From assembly GCA_963783105.1 (NCBI GenBank), contig CAWAMI010000003.1:372001-436000 (forward strand): DNA of 64,000 nt, in the 5' to 3' direction. The stretch's first letter is position 1, and each line of letters starts with the position of its first letter. The translations under genes and the position numbers were made by a program. The stretch comes from JAVEDQ01 sp963783105 (GTDB lineage Bacteria; Actinomycetota; Actinomycetes; Frankiales; Frankiaceae). The notes under the pieces are model-generated. The model saw nothing but the letters and a program-made list of their open reading frames with translations. It did not search any database and had not been told where the DNA came from. Below are positions 48,601-57,602 of this stretch, in pieces.

Positions 48601-48900
48601 GCAGGTCCCCAGCTCCCGGTCGCTGATCAGATCCCGACAAAGCTCGGCGCGACTGCCCGGTTTGTCGGGTATCCCCGCACCGTTTCGCGGGCCTCCCGGC
48701 AGCTTCGTCAAAGTTTGTTCAGCCAACTCGCTTGTGGTGCGATCGGCCGGGCTCCAGCGTCTCGGCGCCTGCCCCGGGCTCACCCAGAAGTCGGGCTTCG
48801 CGGATCCATCGGCGGCAGGACCGACGACGAAGCTGCCGCCCACGGGAACCGCCGGACCTCGTGCAGGCCCCAGCGGCGAGATCCCACGCCAGACCGCGGC
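48601..48900. other. 300-bp intergenic region with one hairpin
   Basis: This gap lies between the convergent metalloprotease and pilB genes. It contains a perfect 9-bp inverted repeat, CCCGACAAA (48633-48641) with TTTGTCGGG (48661-48669), 19-nt loop, 32 bp after the metalloprotease stop, which may end that transcript though a T-run is absent. I see no gene. Confidence 0.55.
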
Positions 48901-50574
48901 TCAGACGACGACGCGGAGGATCTCCTCGATCGACGTCACGCCCTGCAGCACCTTCGCGAGGCCGTCCTCGCGCAGGGTCTTCATCCCCTGGGACTTCGCC
49001 ACCGAGTTGATCGCGTCCGCCGAGGCGCGCTCGACGGCGAGGCGCTCGATCTCCTCTCCGACCGCCATGACCTCGTGCAGCGCCAGCCGGCCCTTGTAGC
49101 CGGTCTTGGAGCACGCCGAGCAGCCGACCGCGCGGTACAGCGTCGGCACGTCCTCGTCCTCCGGCCAGTCCCACCGCGAGGCCCGCAGCGAGTCGCGCGT
49201 CGGCTCGTAGGCCTCCTTGCACTTCGAGCAGAGCCGCCGCGCCAGCCGCTGGGCGAGCACGCAGTCGAGGGCGGAGCCGACGAGGAACGGCTCGATCCCC
49301 ATCTCGATGAGGCGGTTGACGGCGCTGGGCGCGTCGTTGGTGTGCAACGTGGACAGCACGAGGTGACCGGTGAGCGCGGCCTCGATGGCGATCTGCGCGG
49401 TCTCGTGGTCACGGATCTCACCGAGCAGCACGATGTCCGGGTCGGAGCGCAGGATCGAGCGCAGCGCCCGCGCGAAGGTGAGCCCGGCCTTCGGGTTGGC
49501 CTGCACCTGGTTGATGCCGGGCAGCCGGTATTCGACCGGGTCCTCCACCGTGATCACGTTGACCTCGGGCTTGTTCACGATGTTCAACGTCGAGTAGAGG
49601 GTCGTCGACTTGCCCGATCCCGTCGGGCCGGTGACCAGCAACATCCCGTACGGCTTGACGAACGACTCCTCCCAGCGGGAGTAGTTGGCGTCGGAGAAGC
49701 CGAGGTCGGACAGCTTCAGCATGGCCGTGGAGTTGTCCAGGATGCGCATGACGATCTTCTCGCCCCACACCGTGGGGAGCGTCGCCACGCGCAGGTCGAC
49801 CTTGCGCCCGTTGGCCTGCACGGACAGCCGGCCGTCCTGCGGGATGCGGCGCTCCGCGATGTCGAGGTCCGACATGATCTTCAGGCGGGAGATGACGCCG
49901 GCCTGGATCGACTTGGGTGACCGCATCATCTCGTGCAGCACGCCGTCGATGCGGAAGCGCACCCGCAGGTCCCGTTCCTCCGGCTCGATGTGGATATCGG
50001 ACGCGCGGTCGGCGATCGCCTGCGTGATGAGCAGGTTGACGAACTTGACGATCGGCGCGTCGTCGACGATCTCCTTGACCTTGGTCAGGTCGTTCTCGTC
50101 GTCCTCGGTGACGTCGATCGAGGTGGAGAGCTCGTCGAGGTAGCCGTCGCTGCGGTGGTAGCGGTCGATCGCCGCGATCAGGTCGGCCTTCGTCGCGACG
50201 ACGGGCCGGACCTCGCGGCCGGTGATGGAGCGGATGTCGTCGACCGCGAACACGTTGGCGGGATCGGCCATCGCGACGAGGAGCTTGCCGTCCTCGTAGC
50301 CGATCGGCAGGGCGGCGTGCCGCCGGGCGACCGTGGCGGAGATGCTCGCGACGGCGCTGCCGTCCACCGCGTACTCGGACAGGTCGACGAACGGGAGGCC
50401 GATCTGCTGGGCGAGCGCGGCCACGAGCTGTGACTCGGTGACCATCCCGAGATCGACGAGGACGCGGCCGAGACTGCGCCCGAGTCGCTGCTGCTCGTCG
50501 ATGGCAGAGGTGAGTTGCTCGACGCTGACGAGACCGCTCTCGAGGAGGATGTCGCCGAGCTGCTTCACACTCAC
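48901..50574 (-). CDS. pilB: Type IV pilus/type II secretion assembly ATPase
   Basis: A 557-residue GspE/PilB-type ATPase. The N-terminal MshE_N-type region (MSVKQLGDILLESGLVSVEQL, AALAQQIGLPFVDLSEY) binds c-di-GMP in some PilB proteins. The core has ASDIHIEPEERDLRVRFRID, Walker A GPTGSGKST near 312-320, the Asp box GEIRDHETAQIAIEAALTGH (read as GEIRDHET) and the His box STLHTNDAPSA. The tetracysteine zinc knuckle is CSKCKEAYEP...CSACSKTG. It powers pilus or secretion-filament assembly at the membrane. No pilC, pilM or prepilin gene lies in the window, so it is separated from its usual cluster on this side. Confidence 0.95.
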   Translation of the reverse strand: MSVKQLGDILLESGLVSVEQLTSAIDEQQRLGRSLGRVLVDLGMVTESQLVAALAQQIGLPFVDLSEYAVDGSAVASISATVARRHAALPIGYEDGKLLVAMADPANVFAVDDIRSITGREVRPVVATKADLIAAIDRYHRSDGYLDELSTSIDVTEDDENDLTKVKEIVDDAPIVKFVNLLITQAIADRASDIHIEPEERDLRVRFRIDGVLHEMMRSPKSIQAGVISRLKIMSDLDIAERRIPQDGRLSVQANGRKVDLRVATLPTVWGEKIVMRILDNSTAMLKLSDLGFSDANYSRWEESFVKPYGMLLVTGPTGSGKSTTLYSTLNIVNKPEVNVITVEDPVEYRLPGINQVQANPKAGLTFARALRSILRSDPDIVLLGEIRDHETAQIAIEAALTGHLVLSTLHTNDAPSAVNRLIEMGIEPFLVGSALDCVLAQRLARRLCSKCKEAYEPTRDSLRASRWDWPEDEDVPTLYRAVGCSACSKTGYKGRLALHEVMAVGEEIERLAVERASADAINSVAKSQGMKTLREDGLAKVLQGVTSIEEILRVVV

Positions 50575-50599
50575 GCTTTCGGCAGGTAAGGGCGGTTTC

Positions 50600-51724
50600 T
50601 CAATCGTTCGCGAGCAGGTTCGGGACGTGCACCAGCAGGGCGCGCGCGACCGGGGCGTCCTGCGGCCCTGGGTGCAGCGTCAGGCTCGGTCGGCCCGGGG
50701 TGACGGTGGCGTCCGTGGCGTCGCCCGCGTGCCCGGCGAGCAGGTCCGGCGCCAGCGCGTTCGCCCCGTCGACGGGCGCGACCACGGTGGCGGCCGGCTC
50801 GACGGCGGAGGTCATCTCGCGGGGTGACGGCAGGAAGACCGGGTCGTCCTCCGCGTCGGGCGCGAAGCCCGGGGCAGCGACCGCGTCGGCGGCGGCGGCA
50901 TGGTCGGCGGCATGGACGGCGGCATGGACGGCCGCATGGACGGGGGCACCGGGGTCGGCACCCGACTCGAGGGTGGCGAGCAGTGCCTGCCGACGGCTGA
51001 GCTCGGCGAACCCGCCACCGGGACCTGCGGCGCCCGGGACGACGAGCAGGCCCCGCGAGACCAGCGCGGCCAGGGCGCGCATCACCGCGAACTCGCTGCG
51101 GCCGAGCAGCGCGACGATCTCGGTGACCGTACGGACGCCGTCGACCAGCGCGAGCAGGCCCCACTCCTCCCGGGTGCACCGCGGCTCCTCCGCCGGCGCG
51201 ACGGCGAGCGCGAGCGCGGTGTCCGGGCTCGGGATGACGGCGGTCAGCTCGGCCCATACGGCCAGCCGGCGCTGCCCCTCGGCGACGACCTCGTCGACCG
51301 CGAGGGCCAGCGGCAGCCCGTCGGGGTCGGCGTCGTCGACGACGAAGGAGAACTCCCCGGCGGTCCAGCGCAGCAGCTCGCCGACCGCGTCGGTGGTCTG
51401 CTCGGCGGCGAGCGGCAGGACGGCCTCGCGGTCGACCGCGCCGGCATCGATCAGGGCGGCGACGACACCGCCCGGGCCGCTCGCCGCCGTCGCAACCGCG
51501 GCTTGCAGCGCATCGTCACCGACGAGCCCGGCTCCGACGACGCGGCGGGCGAGCACCTGACGGCGGGTGTCGGAGGACGCGGCGCAGATCGCACCCTCGC
51601 GGACGTGCACGACGCCGGCGGCGGACGGGGCGGTCAGGCGCAGCGCCCCGGTCTTCTTCGTGAAAGCGAGCAGTTGCAGGATGTCGGGCAGCCCGAACCC
51701 GTCGAGGGTGCCTTCGAGCCGCAC
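50600..51724 (-). CDS. DUF4388-domain protein
   Basis: A 374-residue protein 25 bp upstream of pilB on the same strand. Its first 90 residues match DUF4388/PatA-N: MRLEGTLDGFGLPDILQLLA, FTKKTGALRLTAPSAAGVVH, REGAICAASSDTRR. The domain is repeated or followed by a winged-helix-like region (LLALVDGVRTVTEIVALLGR). A 12-bp tandem repeat codes HAAVHAAVHAADHAA near 270-285, and the tail is Pro/Ala-rich. DUF4388 proteins are associated with gliding, response regulators and type IV pili; linkage to pilB suggests a role in pilus control. Confidence 0.85.
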   Translation of the reverse strand: MRLEGTLDGFGLPDILQLLAFTKKTGALRLTAPSAAGVVHVREGAICAASSDTRRQVLARRVVGAGLVGDDALQAAVATAASGPGGVVAALIDAGAVDREAVLPLAAEQTTDAVGELLRWTAGEFSFVVDDADPDGLPLALAVDEVVAEGQRRLAVWAELTAVIPSPDTALALAVAPAEEPRCTREEWGLLALVDGVRTVTEIVALLGRSEFAVMRALAALVSRGLLVVPGAAGPGGGFAELSRRQALLATLESGADPGAPVHAAVHAAVHAADHAAAADAVAAPGFAPDAEDDPVFLPSPREMTSAVEPAATVVAPVDGANALAPDLLAGHAGDATDATVTPGRPSLTLHPGPQDAPVARALLVHVPNLLAND

Positions 51725-52185
51725 AGCAACCTCCGCACATCGACCGAGCTACAACCGTCCGAGCCGCGTCCGCCGCAGCCGAGCGGCGCACGCGTTCGGC
51801 GCAACGGACTCGACTGCATCCGGAGCATCGGCATCCTGGGAGGCCCGCTGAACGTCTCGCCGCCGGCTGCCCGAACATCCCCCGAACGGAGCCGCTCGCT
51901 CAGCCGGCGGCCTCCAGCGTCGGAGGATCGCGACCGGGGCGCCGATCAACGGAAGCGGCGCGACGGCAGGCCGCGGCAGCATGATCAACGCTGCCGGGAA
52001 GCGCGGAAACCGCTCCGGACACCGGCTCCCGACGACTCCCGGAAGCATTGACCCACGCAGGAGGCCGCGGCAGCATGATCAACGCTGCCGGGAAGCGCGG
52101 AAACCGGTCCGGACACCGGCTCCCGACGACTCCGGGCAGCATTCAGCCACGCAGCACCCGTGACTGGCCGACGGACGGCGGTTGG
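51725..52185. other. 460-bp intergenic region upstream of DUF4388-pilB
   Basis: This gap contains the promoter region of the DUF4388-pilB pair (51725-51967, with GC-rich short stems) and the 94-bp tandem duplication (51968-52155), which ends 31 bp before the aroE stop. Open frames here are Arg/Pro-rich translations without family character. Confidence 0.6.
51968..52155. repeat. 94-bp tandem duplication
   Basis: Copy 1 (51968-52061) and copy 2 (52062-52155) are directly adjacent, 94 bp each, and differ at six positions. Each holds a perfect 7-bp stem (51974-51980 with 51990-51996 in copy 1; loop ATGATCAAC) and the words GATCAAC and CCGGGAAG that resemble the dispersed inverted repeats at 32281 and 58185. 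No gene covers it; flanking genes are aroE and the DUF4388 gene on the minus strand. Confidence 0.9.
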
Positions 52186-53004
52186 TCAGCCGCGCGCCAG
52201 CGCGTGCTCCCCCGCGGAACGCAGGACCTCGATGTCGACCGCCCGCCCGGTCATCAGCTCGATCTGGCCGACCGCCTGCGCGGCCAGCAGCTCCAGCCCC
52301 CCGATCACCGGCACCCCGGCGGCCCGCGCCACCTCGGCCAACCGGGTCGGCCACGGGTGGTACAGGATGTCGAACAGCGGCGCCGAGCCGGGCCAGGCGA
52401 ACTCCTCCAGCAGCTCGGCCAGCGGATCCGCCGCGCCGCTGGGCACGGTCGACACGACGAGGTCGGTGTCCTCCGGCCGTCCCCAGGGCAGCACGTCGAG
52501 CCCGATGCCGACCTCGGCCGCGACCCGCTCCAGCGGCGCACTCTTGCGGGGATCCCGCAGCAGCACCCGCACCGACGGGGCGCCGAGCACGGCCAGCGCC
52601 GCGAGCGCCGCCTGCGCCGACCCGCCGCCCCCGAGCACGGTCGGCGCCCGGACGTCGCCGATCCCGGCGGCGTGCACCGCGGCGACCATGCCGGGCACGT
52701 CGGTGTTGAAACCGGCGAGGCAGCCGTCGCGCCGCACGACGGTGTTGACCGCCCCGACGCGCCCGGCCAGCGGCTCCAGCTCGTCGACGAGCGCCGAGGC
52801 CGCCAGCTTGAGCGGCATCGTCAGCGAGTAGCCCCCGAACTCCTCGTCGCTTCGGGCCTCCCGGAGCCGCGTCGGCAGCTGCTCCGCGTCGCACTCGATG
52901 GCCTCGTACGTCCAGCCCGACAGCCCGAGCGACGCATAGGCGGCCCGATGCAGCATCGGGGAGAGCGAGTGCGCTACGGGGCTTCCGAGGACGGCCGCCC
53001 GCAT
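52186..53004 (-). CDS. aroE: Shikimate dehydrogenase
   Basis: The ATG at 53004 (MRAAVLGSPVAHSLSPMLHR) gives 272 residues. Substrate-binding HSLSPMLH, catalytic Lys in SLTMPLKLAA and Asp in NTDVPGM, and the NADP loop VLGGGGSAQAALAAL are all present. It reduces 3-dehydroshikimate in aromatic amino-acid synthesis. The start shares one base with the mltG stop (TGATG), so they are translationally coupled in the alaS-ruvX-mltG-aroE operon that many actinobacteria share. Confidence 0.95.
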   Translation of the reverse strand: MRAAVLGSPVAHSLSPMLHRAAYASLGLSGWTYEAIECDAEQLPTRLREARSDEEFGGYSLTMPLKLAASALVDELEPLAGRVGAVNTVVRRDGCLAGFNTDVPGMVAAVHAAGIGDVRAPTVLGGGGSAQAALAALAVLGAPSVRVLLRDPRKSAPLERVAAEVGIGLDVLPWGRPEDTDLVVSTVPSGAADPLAELLEEFAWPGSAPLFDILYHPWPTRLAEVARAAGVPVIGGLELLAAQAVGQIELMTGRAVDIEVLRSAGEHALARG

Positions 53005-54131
53005 CAGTAGCCGCCGGCCCCGCCCTGCTCGGCCAGCTTCTTGCGGAGGGCGTCGAACTCCTCCGTCGTGGTGGCGTAGTAGGTCTTGTCCTCCTTCGGC
53101 AGGCTGAGGAAGTAGACCCACGGGCCAGGCTCGGGCGAGAGTGCCGCCTCGAGCGCGATGGTGCCCGGGTTGCCGATCGGGCCCGGCGGGATGCCGGGGT
53201 GCTTGCGCGTGTTGTACGGCGAGTCGATGTCGAGCTGGCTCTGGGTGAGCGCGCCCGGGAAGTCGCCGAGGGCGTAGCGGACGGTCGAGTCCAGGCCCAG
53301 GGTCGGGAACTCCCCCGGGTTGGCGAGCCGGTTGTAGAGCACCCGCGCCGCCTTGCCGCGGTCGTTGCGGACCTCGCGCTCGACGATGGACGCGATGGTG
53401 ACCAGCTGCAGCGGCGTCACGCCCATCTTCTGGGCGCCGGCGACCAGATTCAGCTTGTCGGCCTCCTGCTTGAACCGGGTGACCATGAGCCGCAGCACCT
53501 CGACGGCGTCGGCGTCGGGGCGCACCTCGTAGGTCGCCGGGAACAGGAAGCCCTCGACGCCCTTGGCGTACGGGGGCAGGCCCAGCTTCTCCGGCTGCCT
53601 GGTCGCCGCCTCGAGCTGGGGGACGGGGATGCCGGTGCCCTTGCTGATGATGGGCAGTGCCTGCCGGACCGACAGGCCCTCCGGGAAGGTGAACGTGGAT
53701 TCGGCCCGCGACTCCGGGTCGAGCAGGAGCTGGAAGGCCGCCTTCCCGCTCATCTGCTTCTTCAGCCGGTAGTAGCCGGGCTGGAGCTTGCGGGCGGACT
53801 TGTCGTCCTTGTTCGCCGCCTCGGTGAACGCGCCGGCGCTCTTCACGACGCCGGCGGCGGCGAGGACGCGGCCGATCTGCGGCGGGGACGCGCCCTGCGG
53901 GACCTGGACGACGACGGGCTCCGTCCCGTCGCCGGAGAAGTCGGGGCTGCTCGACCCGCCCAGCTTCCCGATCACCTTCCCGGCGCCGACGATGAGCAGC
54001 ACCATCACCAGCGCGAGGATGACGATGGCGGCCACGAGCCGGCCGGCGGACACCCGACGGCCTCGGCCGGGGCGGCGACCGCCCGGCGGCGGCGGACGTT
54101 CGGTCGTCGTGGGCAGCAGGGGTTCCGTCAC
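53004..54131 (-). CDS. mltG: Endolytic peptidoglycan transglycosylase
   Basis: A 375-residue protein. Cytoplasmic Pro/Arg-rich start, one membrane helix (LVAAIVILALVMVLLIVGAG, about 30-49), then the YceG fold: a LysM-like subdomain (VVVQVPQGASPPQIGRVLAA) and the catalytic region ASIVEREVRND with the conserved Glu, plus VLYNRLANPGEFPTLGLDST. It cuts nascent glycan strands outside the membrane and ends their growth. Its start overlaps the ruvX stop by 4 bp (54128-54131), and its stop overlaps aroE. Confidence 0.95.
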   Translation of the reverse strand: MTEPLLPTTTERPPPPGGRRPGRGRRVSAGRLVAAIVILALVMVLLIVGAGKVIGKLGGSSSPDFSGDGTEPVVVQVPQGASPPQIGRVLAAAGVVKSAGAFTEAANKDDKSARKLQPGYYRLKKQMSGKAAFQLLLDPESRAESTFTFPEGLSVRQALPIISKGTGIPVPQLEAATRQPEKLGLPPYAKGVEGFLFPATYEVRPDADAVEVLRLMVTRFKQEADKLNLVAGAQKMGVTPLQLVTIASIVEREVRNDRGKAARVLYNRLANPGEFPTLGLDSTVRYALGDFPGALTQSQLDIDSPYNTRKHPGIPPGPIGNPGTIALEAALSPEPGPWVYFLSLPKEDKTYYATTTEEFDALRKKLAEQGGAGGY

Positions 54132-54580
54132 GAGAGATCCTTCCGTGGCAGGCCGTCCAGGTAGGTCTGGAGGATCCCGGCAGCGGCGAGCGAGTCGAGT
54201 CGACCGGAGGCCCGGTCCCGGGCGCCGGCCTTGGCGGACCGGCGGGGGCGGCTCGCGCGCAACTGCCGTTCGGCAGCGGCGGTGGTGAGGCGTTCGTCGA
54301 CGAAGGTCACCGGAACGGGGGCGATGCGATCGGCGAGGTCGGCGGCGTAGGACCGGGCCATCTCGACCGAGGGGCCCTCCCGGCCGGTCAGGGTCCGGGG
54401 CAGGCCGACGACGACCTCGACCGCGCCGCGTTCGCGCACGAGTTCGGCGAGCCGGGCAACGTCTCCGGCGCCCCGCCGGAGCGCGTCGAGCGGCACCGCC
54501 AGCACGCCGTCGGGGTCGCTGCCCGCGACCCCGACGCGCACCGTGCCGACGTCGACCGCCAGCCGGACGCCCCCGCTCAT
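54128..54580 (-). CDS. ruvX: Holliday-junction resolvase-like RuvX
   Basis: A 150-residue YqgF-type nuclease fold: LAVDVGTVRVGVAGSDPDG with the first catalytic Asp, VEVVVGLPRTLTGREG, PVTFVDERLTT with the second acidic residue, and DSLAAAGILQTYLD with the third. In several bacteria this protein processes the 3' or 5' end of 16S rRNA precursors; it is essential in some. ATGA overlap with mltG. It lies 30 bp after alaS. The C-terminal insertion (SRPRRSAKAGARDRAS) is longer and more basic than usual. Confidence 0.94.
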   Translation of the reverse strand: MSGGVRLAVDVGTVRVGVAGSDPDGVLAVPLDALRRGAGDVARLAELVRERGAVEVVVGLPRTLTGREGPSVEMARSYAADLADRIAPVPVTFVDERLTTAAAERQLRASRPRRSAKAGARDRASGRLDSLAAAGILQTYLDGLPRKDLS

Positions 54581-54610
54581 CCGAGAAGTCCGCTCATCCG
54601 CGCCTCGTGG

Positions 54611-57298
54611 TCATGCGGAACCCCCGTCGCCCAGCGCCCTTCGGACCGCGGCCAGCGCTGCCGGGATGCCGTCCGGGTCGCTGCCGCCGCCCTGGGCGAA
54701 GTCGGGCTTGCCACCGCCGCGACCGCCCACCTCCGCGACCGCGAGCTTGATGAGGTCGCCGGCCCGGGCGCCGCGGTCCCGGGCACCCTCGTTGGTCGCG
54801 ACGACGACCGGCACCCGTCCCTCGCCACGCGCGATCAGCGCCACGACGGCGGGGCGGTCCTGGAAGCGGCCGCGGACGTCGAAGGCGAGCCGCCGGAGGT
54901 CGTCGGGAGCCGTCCCGGCCGGGGCCTCGGCCGCGACGAGCGCGACGCCGCCCACGTCCTCCGCGTCGTCGACGAGCGAGCCGGCCGAGGCGAGCACCGC
55001 CTCGGCGCGGACCTTCTCCAGCGAGCGCTCCGCCTCGCGCAGCCGGGCCACGATGTCGGCGACCCGCTCCGGCACCTCGTCCGGGCGGGTGGCCTTCACC
55101 GCCGACGCGACCTGGCCGAGCAGCACGTGCTCGCGGGCGAGGAAGCGGAAGGCGTCGATGCCGACCAGCGCCTCCACCCGGCGCGTCCCGGCGGCGACCG
55201 ACGACTCGGAGAGCAGGGTGACCGCGCCGAGCTGCGCGGAACGACCGACGTGCGTGCCGCCGCACAGCTCGCGGGCGTAGGGCTGCTCGCGATCTCCGAC
55301 GTCGACGACGCGCACCGAATCGCCGTACTTCTCGCCGAACAGCGCTGTCGCGCCGATGCGGCGCGCCTCGTCGAGGGTGGTGACGAACGCGCTCACCGGG
55401 AGATCGCGCAGGGCTACCTCGTTGACCTCGTCCTCCACGTCGCGCAGTACCGATGCCGGCACACCCTGCGCCGCGTGGAAGTCGAAGCGCAGCCGGCCTG
55501 GAGCGTTCAACGATCCGGCCTGCGTCGCGGTTTCCCCGAGCGCGCCCCGAAATGCCCGGTGGACGAGATGGGTGGCGGTATGTGCGCGGCTGACCGCCTG
55601 CCGGCGGCTGATGTCGACGACGGCCTGCACCGCGTCGCCGGCCTTCAACTCGCCCGAGACGACCCGGATGCGGTGCACGACGAGGTCGGGCACCGGCCGT
55701 TGGACGTCGAGCACCCGGGCCTCGCCGCCGTCGAGGACGATCGCGCCGGTGTCGGCCTCCTGCCCGCCGGCCTCCGCATAGAAGGGCGTGATGTCGAGGA
55801 CGAGGCCGACCTCGTCCCCCTCGCCAGCGGCGGGCAGCATCGCGCCGTTGCGCAGGTCGAGCAGCGCGGACGCGACGGACTCGCGGGCCAGCTCCTCGTA
55901 CCCGGTGAACGTCGTCGAGCCGGCGCGCTCCAGCACCGGCCGGTAGGCGGAGAGATCGACGTTGCCGATCGTCTTGCCCGCCCGGTCCGCCTTGGCCGCG
56001 TCCCGCTGCTGCTGCATGAGCCGGCGGAAACCGTCCTCGTCGACCTTCAGGCCCTGCTCGGCGGCGAGTTCGAGCGTCAGGTCGAACGGGAAGCCGTAGG
56101 TGTCGTGCAGCTCGAAGGCCCGGTCGCCGGGCAGCACCGCTCCCCCGCGGCCGCGCACGTCGGTGACGGCGCCGTCGAACAGGGACAGCCCGCGGGTCAG
56201 CGTCTGCAGGAACGAGTGCTCCTCGCCGGCGAGGATCGAACCGACGATCTCGGCATTCAGCTCCGGATAGATCGGGCCCATCACGCTGCGGATCACGGTC
56301 AGCAGCTCGGGGATCATCGGCTCCCGGGCGCCGAGCACGCGCAGGCTCGACACGGCGCGGCGCAGCAGCCGGCGCAGCACGTAGCCGCGGCCCTCGTTGC
56401 CGGGGACGACGCCGTCGGCGACGAGCATCGCGGCGGTGCGGGTGTGGTCGGCCACCACCCGCAGGCGCACGTCGGTGGTCGGGTCGGCGCCGTAGCGGGT
56501 GCCGGTCAGCCGGGCGGCGGCGTCGAGCACCGGGCGGCTGATGTCGATCTCGTACAGGTTGTCGACGCCCTGCAGGATCGTCGCCATCCGCTCGAGGCCC
56601 AGACCGGTGTCGATGTTCTTCGACGGCAGCTCGCGCAGGATCGGGTAGTCGTACGCGCCTCCGCCGGGCGGCACCGCACCACGCTCGTACTGCATGAACA
56701 CGAGGTTCCAGACCTCGAGGTAGCGCTCCTCGTCGGCGACGGGACCGCCCTCGGCGCCGTACTCGGGTCCGCGGTCGAAGTAGATCTCGCTGCATGGTCC
56801 GCACGGGCCGGGCACGCCCATCGACCAGTAGTTGTCCTCCTTGCCGCGGCGCTGGATGCGCGCTTCCGGCAGGAACTGCTTCCAGATGTCGAAGGCCTCG
56901 TCGTCGTCGAGGTAGACGGTGGCCCAGAGCGACTCGGGAGCGAACCCGAAGCCGCCCTCGTCGAGCGAGTTGGTCAGCAGCTCCCAGGCGAGCGGGATGG
57001 CCCGCTCCTTGAAGTAGTCGCCGAAGGAGAAGTTGCCGCACATCTGGAAGAACGACGCGTGCCGCGCGGTGCGCCCGACGTTGTCGATGTCGACGGTGCG
57101 GACGACCTTCTGCACGCTGGTCGCTCGCGGATAGGGGGCGGGCAGGTCGCCGAGGAAGAACGGCTTGAACGGAACCATGCCCGCGTTGACGAGCAGCAGC
57201 GTCGGGTCCTCGGCCACCAGGCTGGCGCTCGGCACGACGGTGTGCTCACGCGCCTCGAAGTGGGCGAGGAAGCGGCGTCGGATCTCGGCGGTCTGCAT
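54611..57298 (-). CDS. alaS: Alanine-tRNA ligase
   Basis: The ATG at 57298 (MQTAEIRRRFLAHFEAREHT) gives 895 residues; an in-frame ATG at 57391 would add 31 residues but runs into the upstream gene. Class II motif: LLLVNAGMVPFKPFFLGD and the motif 2 region ARHASFFQMCGNFSFGDYFK. The editing domain has SRAHTATHLVHRA (HxxxH zinc ligands) and CGGTHVGRSAQLG (Cys and His). The C-terminal DHHA1 domain (FAQGGGSDPDGIPAALAAVR) is complete. Essential, cytoplasmic. Spaced 67 bp after the DUF6167 gene. Confidence 0.97.
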   Translation of the reverse strand: MQTAEIRRRFLAHFEAREHTVVPSASLVAEDPTLLLVNAGMVPFKPFFLGDLPAPYPRATSVQKVVRTVDIDNVGRTARHASFFQMCGNFSFGDYFKERAIPLAWELLTNSLDEGGFGFAPESLWATVYLDDDEAFDIWKQFLPEARIQRRGKEDNYWSMGVPGPCGPCSEIYFDRGPEYGAEGGPVADEERYLEVWNLVFMQYERGAVPPGGGAYDYPILRELPSKNIDTGLGLERMATILQGVDNLYEIDISRPVLDAAARLTGTRYGADPTTDVRLRVVADHTRTAAMLVADGVVPGNEGRGYVLRRLLRRAVSSLRVLGAREPMIPELLTVIRSVMGPIYPELNAEIVGSILAGEEHSFLQTLTRGLSLFDGAVTDVRGRGGAVLPGDRAFELHDTYGFPFDLTLELAAEQGLKVDEDGFRRLMQQQRDAAKADRAGKTIGNVDLSAYRPVLERAGSTTFTGYEELARESVASALLDLRNGAMLPAAGEGDEVGLVLDITPFYAEAGGQEADTGAIVLDGGEARVLDVQRPVPDLVVHRIRVVSGELKAGDAVQAVVDISRRQAVSRAHTATHLVHRAFRGALGETATQAGSLNAPGRLRFDFHAAQGVPASVLRDVEDEVNEVALRDLPVSAFVTTLDEARRIGATALFGEKYGDSVRVVDVGDREQPYARELCGGTHVGRSAQLGAVTLLSESSVAAGTRRVEALVGIDAFRFLAREHVLLGQVASAVKATRPDEVPERVADIVARLREAERSLEKVRAEAVLASAGSLVDDAEDVGGVALVAAEAPAGTAPDDLRRLAFDVRGRFQDRPAVVALIARGEGRVPVVVATNEGARDRGARAGDLIKLAVAEVGGRGGGKPDFAQGGGSDPDGIPAALAAVRRALGDGGSA

Positions 57299-57365
57299 GG
57301 GTGTCGGGGCCTGTCCTGCTGGTCCTGGGAACGTCTGCTGATCCTGAGTCTCGGTTGACCCGGGG

Positions 57366-57602
57366 TCAGAGCGTCTGCGCGTCGACGACATCGTGCGATC
57401 CGTCCAGGCCCAGTGACGAGCGCAGTTCGTCCTCGCGCTCGGTCATCGCCTCGCGGACGTCGGCGAGGAAGTCCTCGACCGCGATCGTCAGCCGGTGCGC
57501 CAGGTTGTCCGGCTGCCACTGCTCGGCCGCCGCGGAGACCCGGCGGACGACCATGATGCCGACGGTGGCGCCGAGGGCGATGTAGAAGACGCGCCGGGTC
57601 AT
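57366..57602 (-). CDS. DUF6167-like small membrane protein
   Basis: A 78-residue protein, MTRRVFYIALGATVGIMVVR with one N-terminal membrane helix (about 5-20), followed by a charged helix (LTIAVEDFLADVREAMTERE, DELRSSLGL). It matches the actinobacterial protein found between DUF948 and alaS, which I know as DUF6167. Start overlaps the stop of the DUF948 gene by 4 bp (57599-57602). Function unknown; conservation of position suggests a role with its neighbours in the envelope. Confidence 0.82.
   Translation of the reverse strand: MTRRVFYIALGATVGIMVVRRVSAAAEQWQPDNLAHRLTIAVEDFLADVREAMTEREDELRSSLGLDGSHDVVDAQTL

Noticed and set aside
51968..52155. Insertion sequence or transposon ends
   Set aside because: The copies are direct and adjacent, and no transposase or target duplication is visible.
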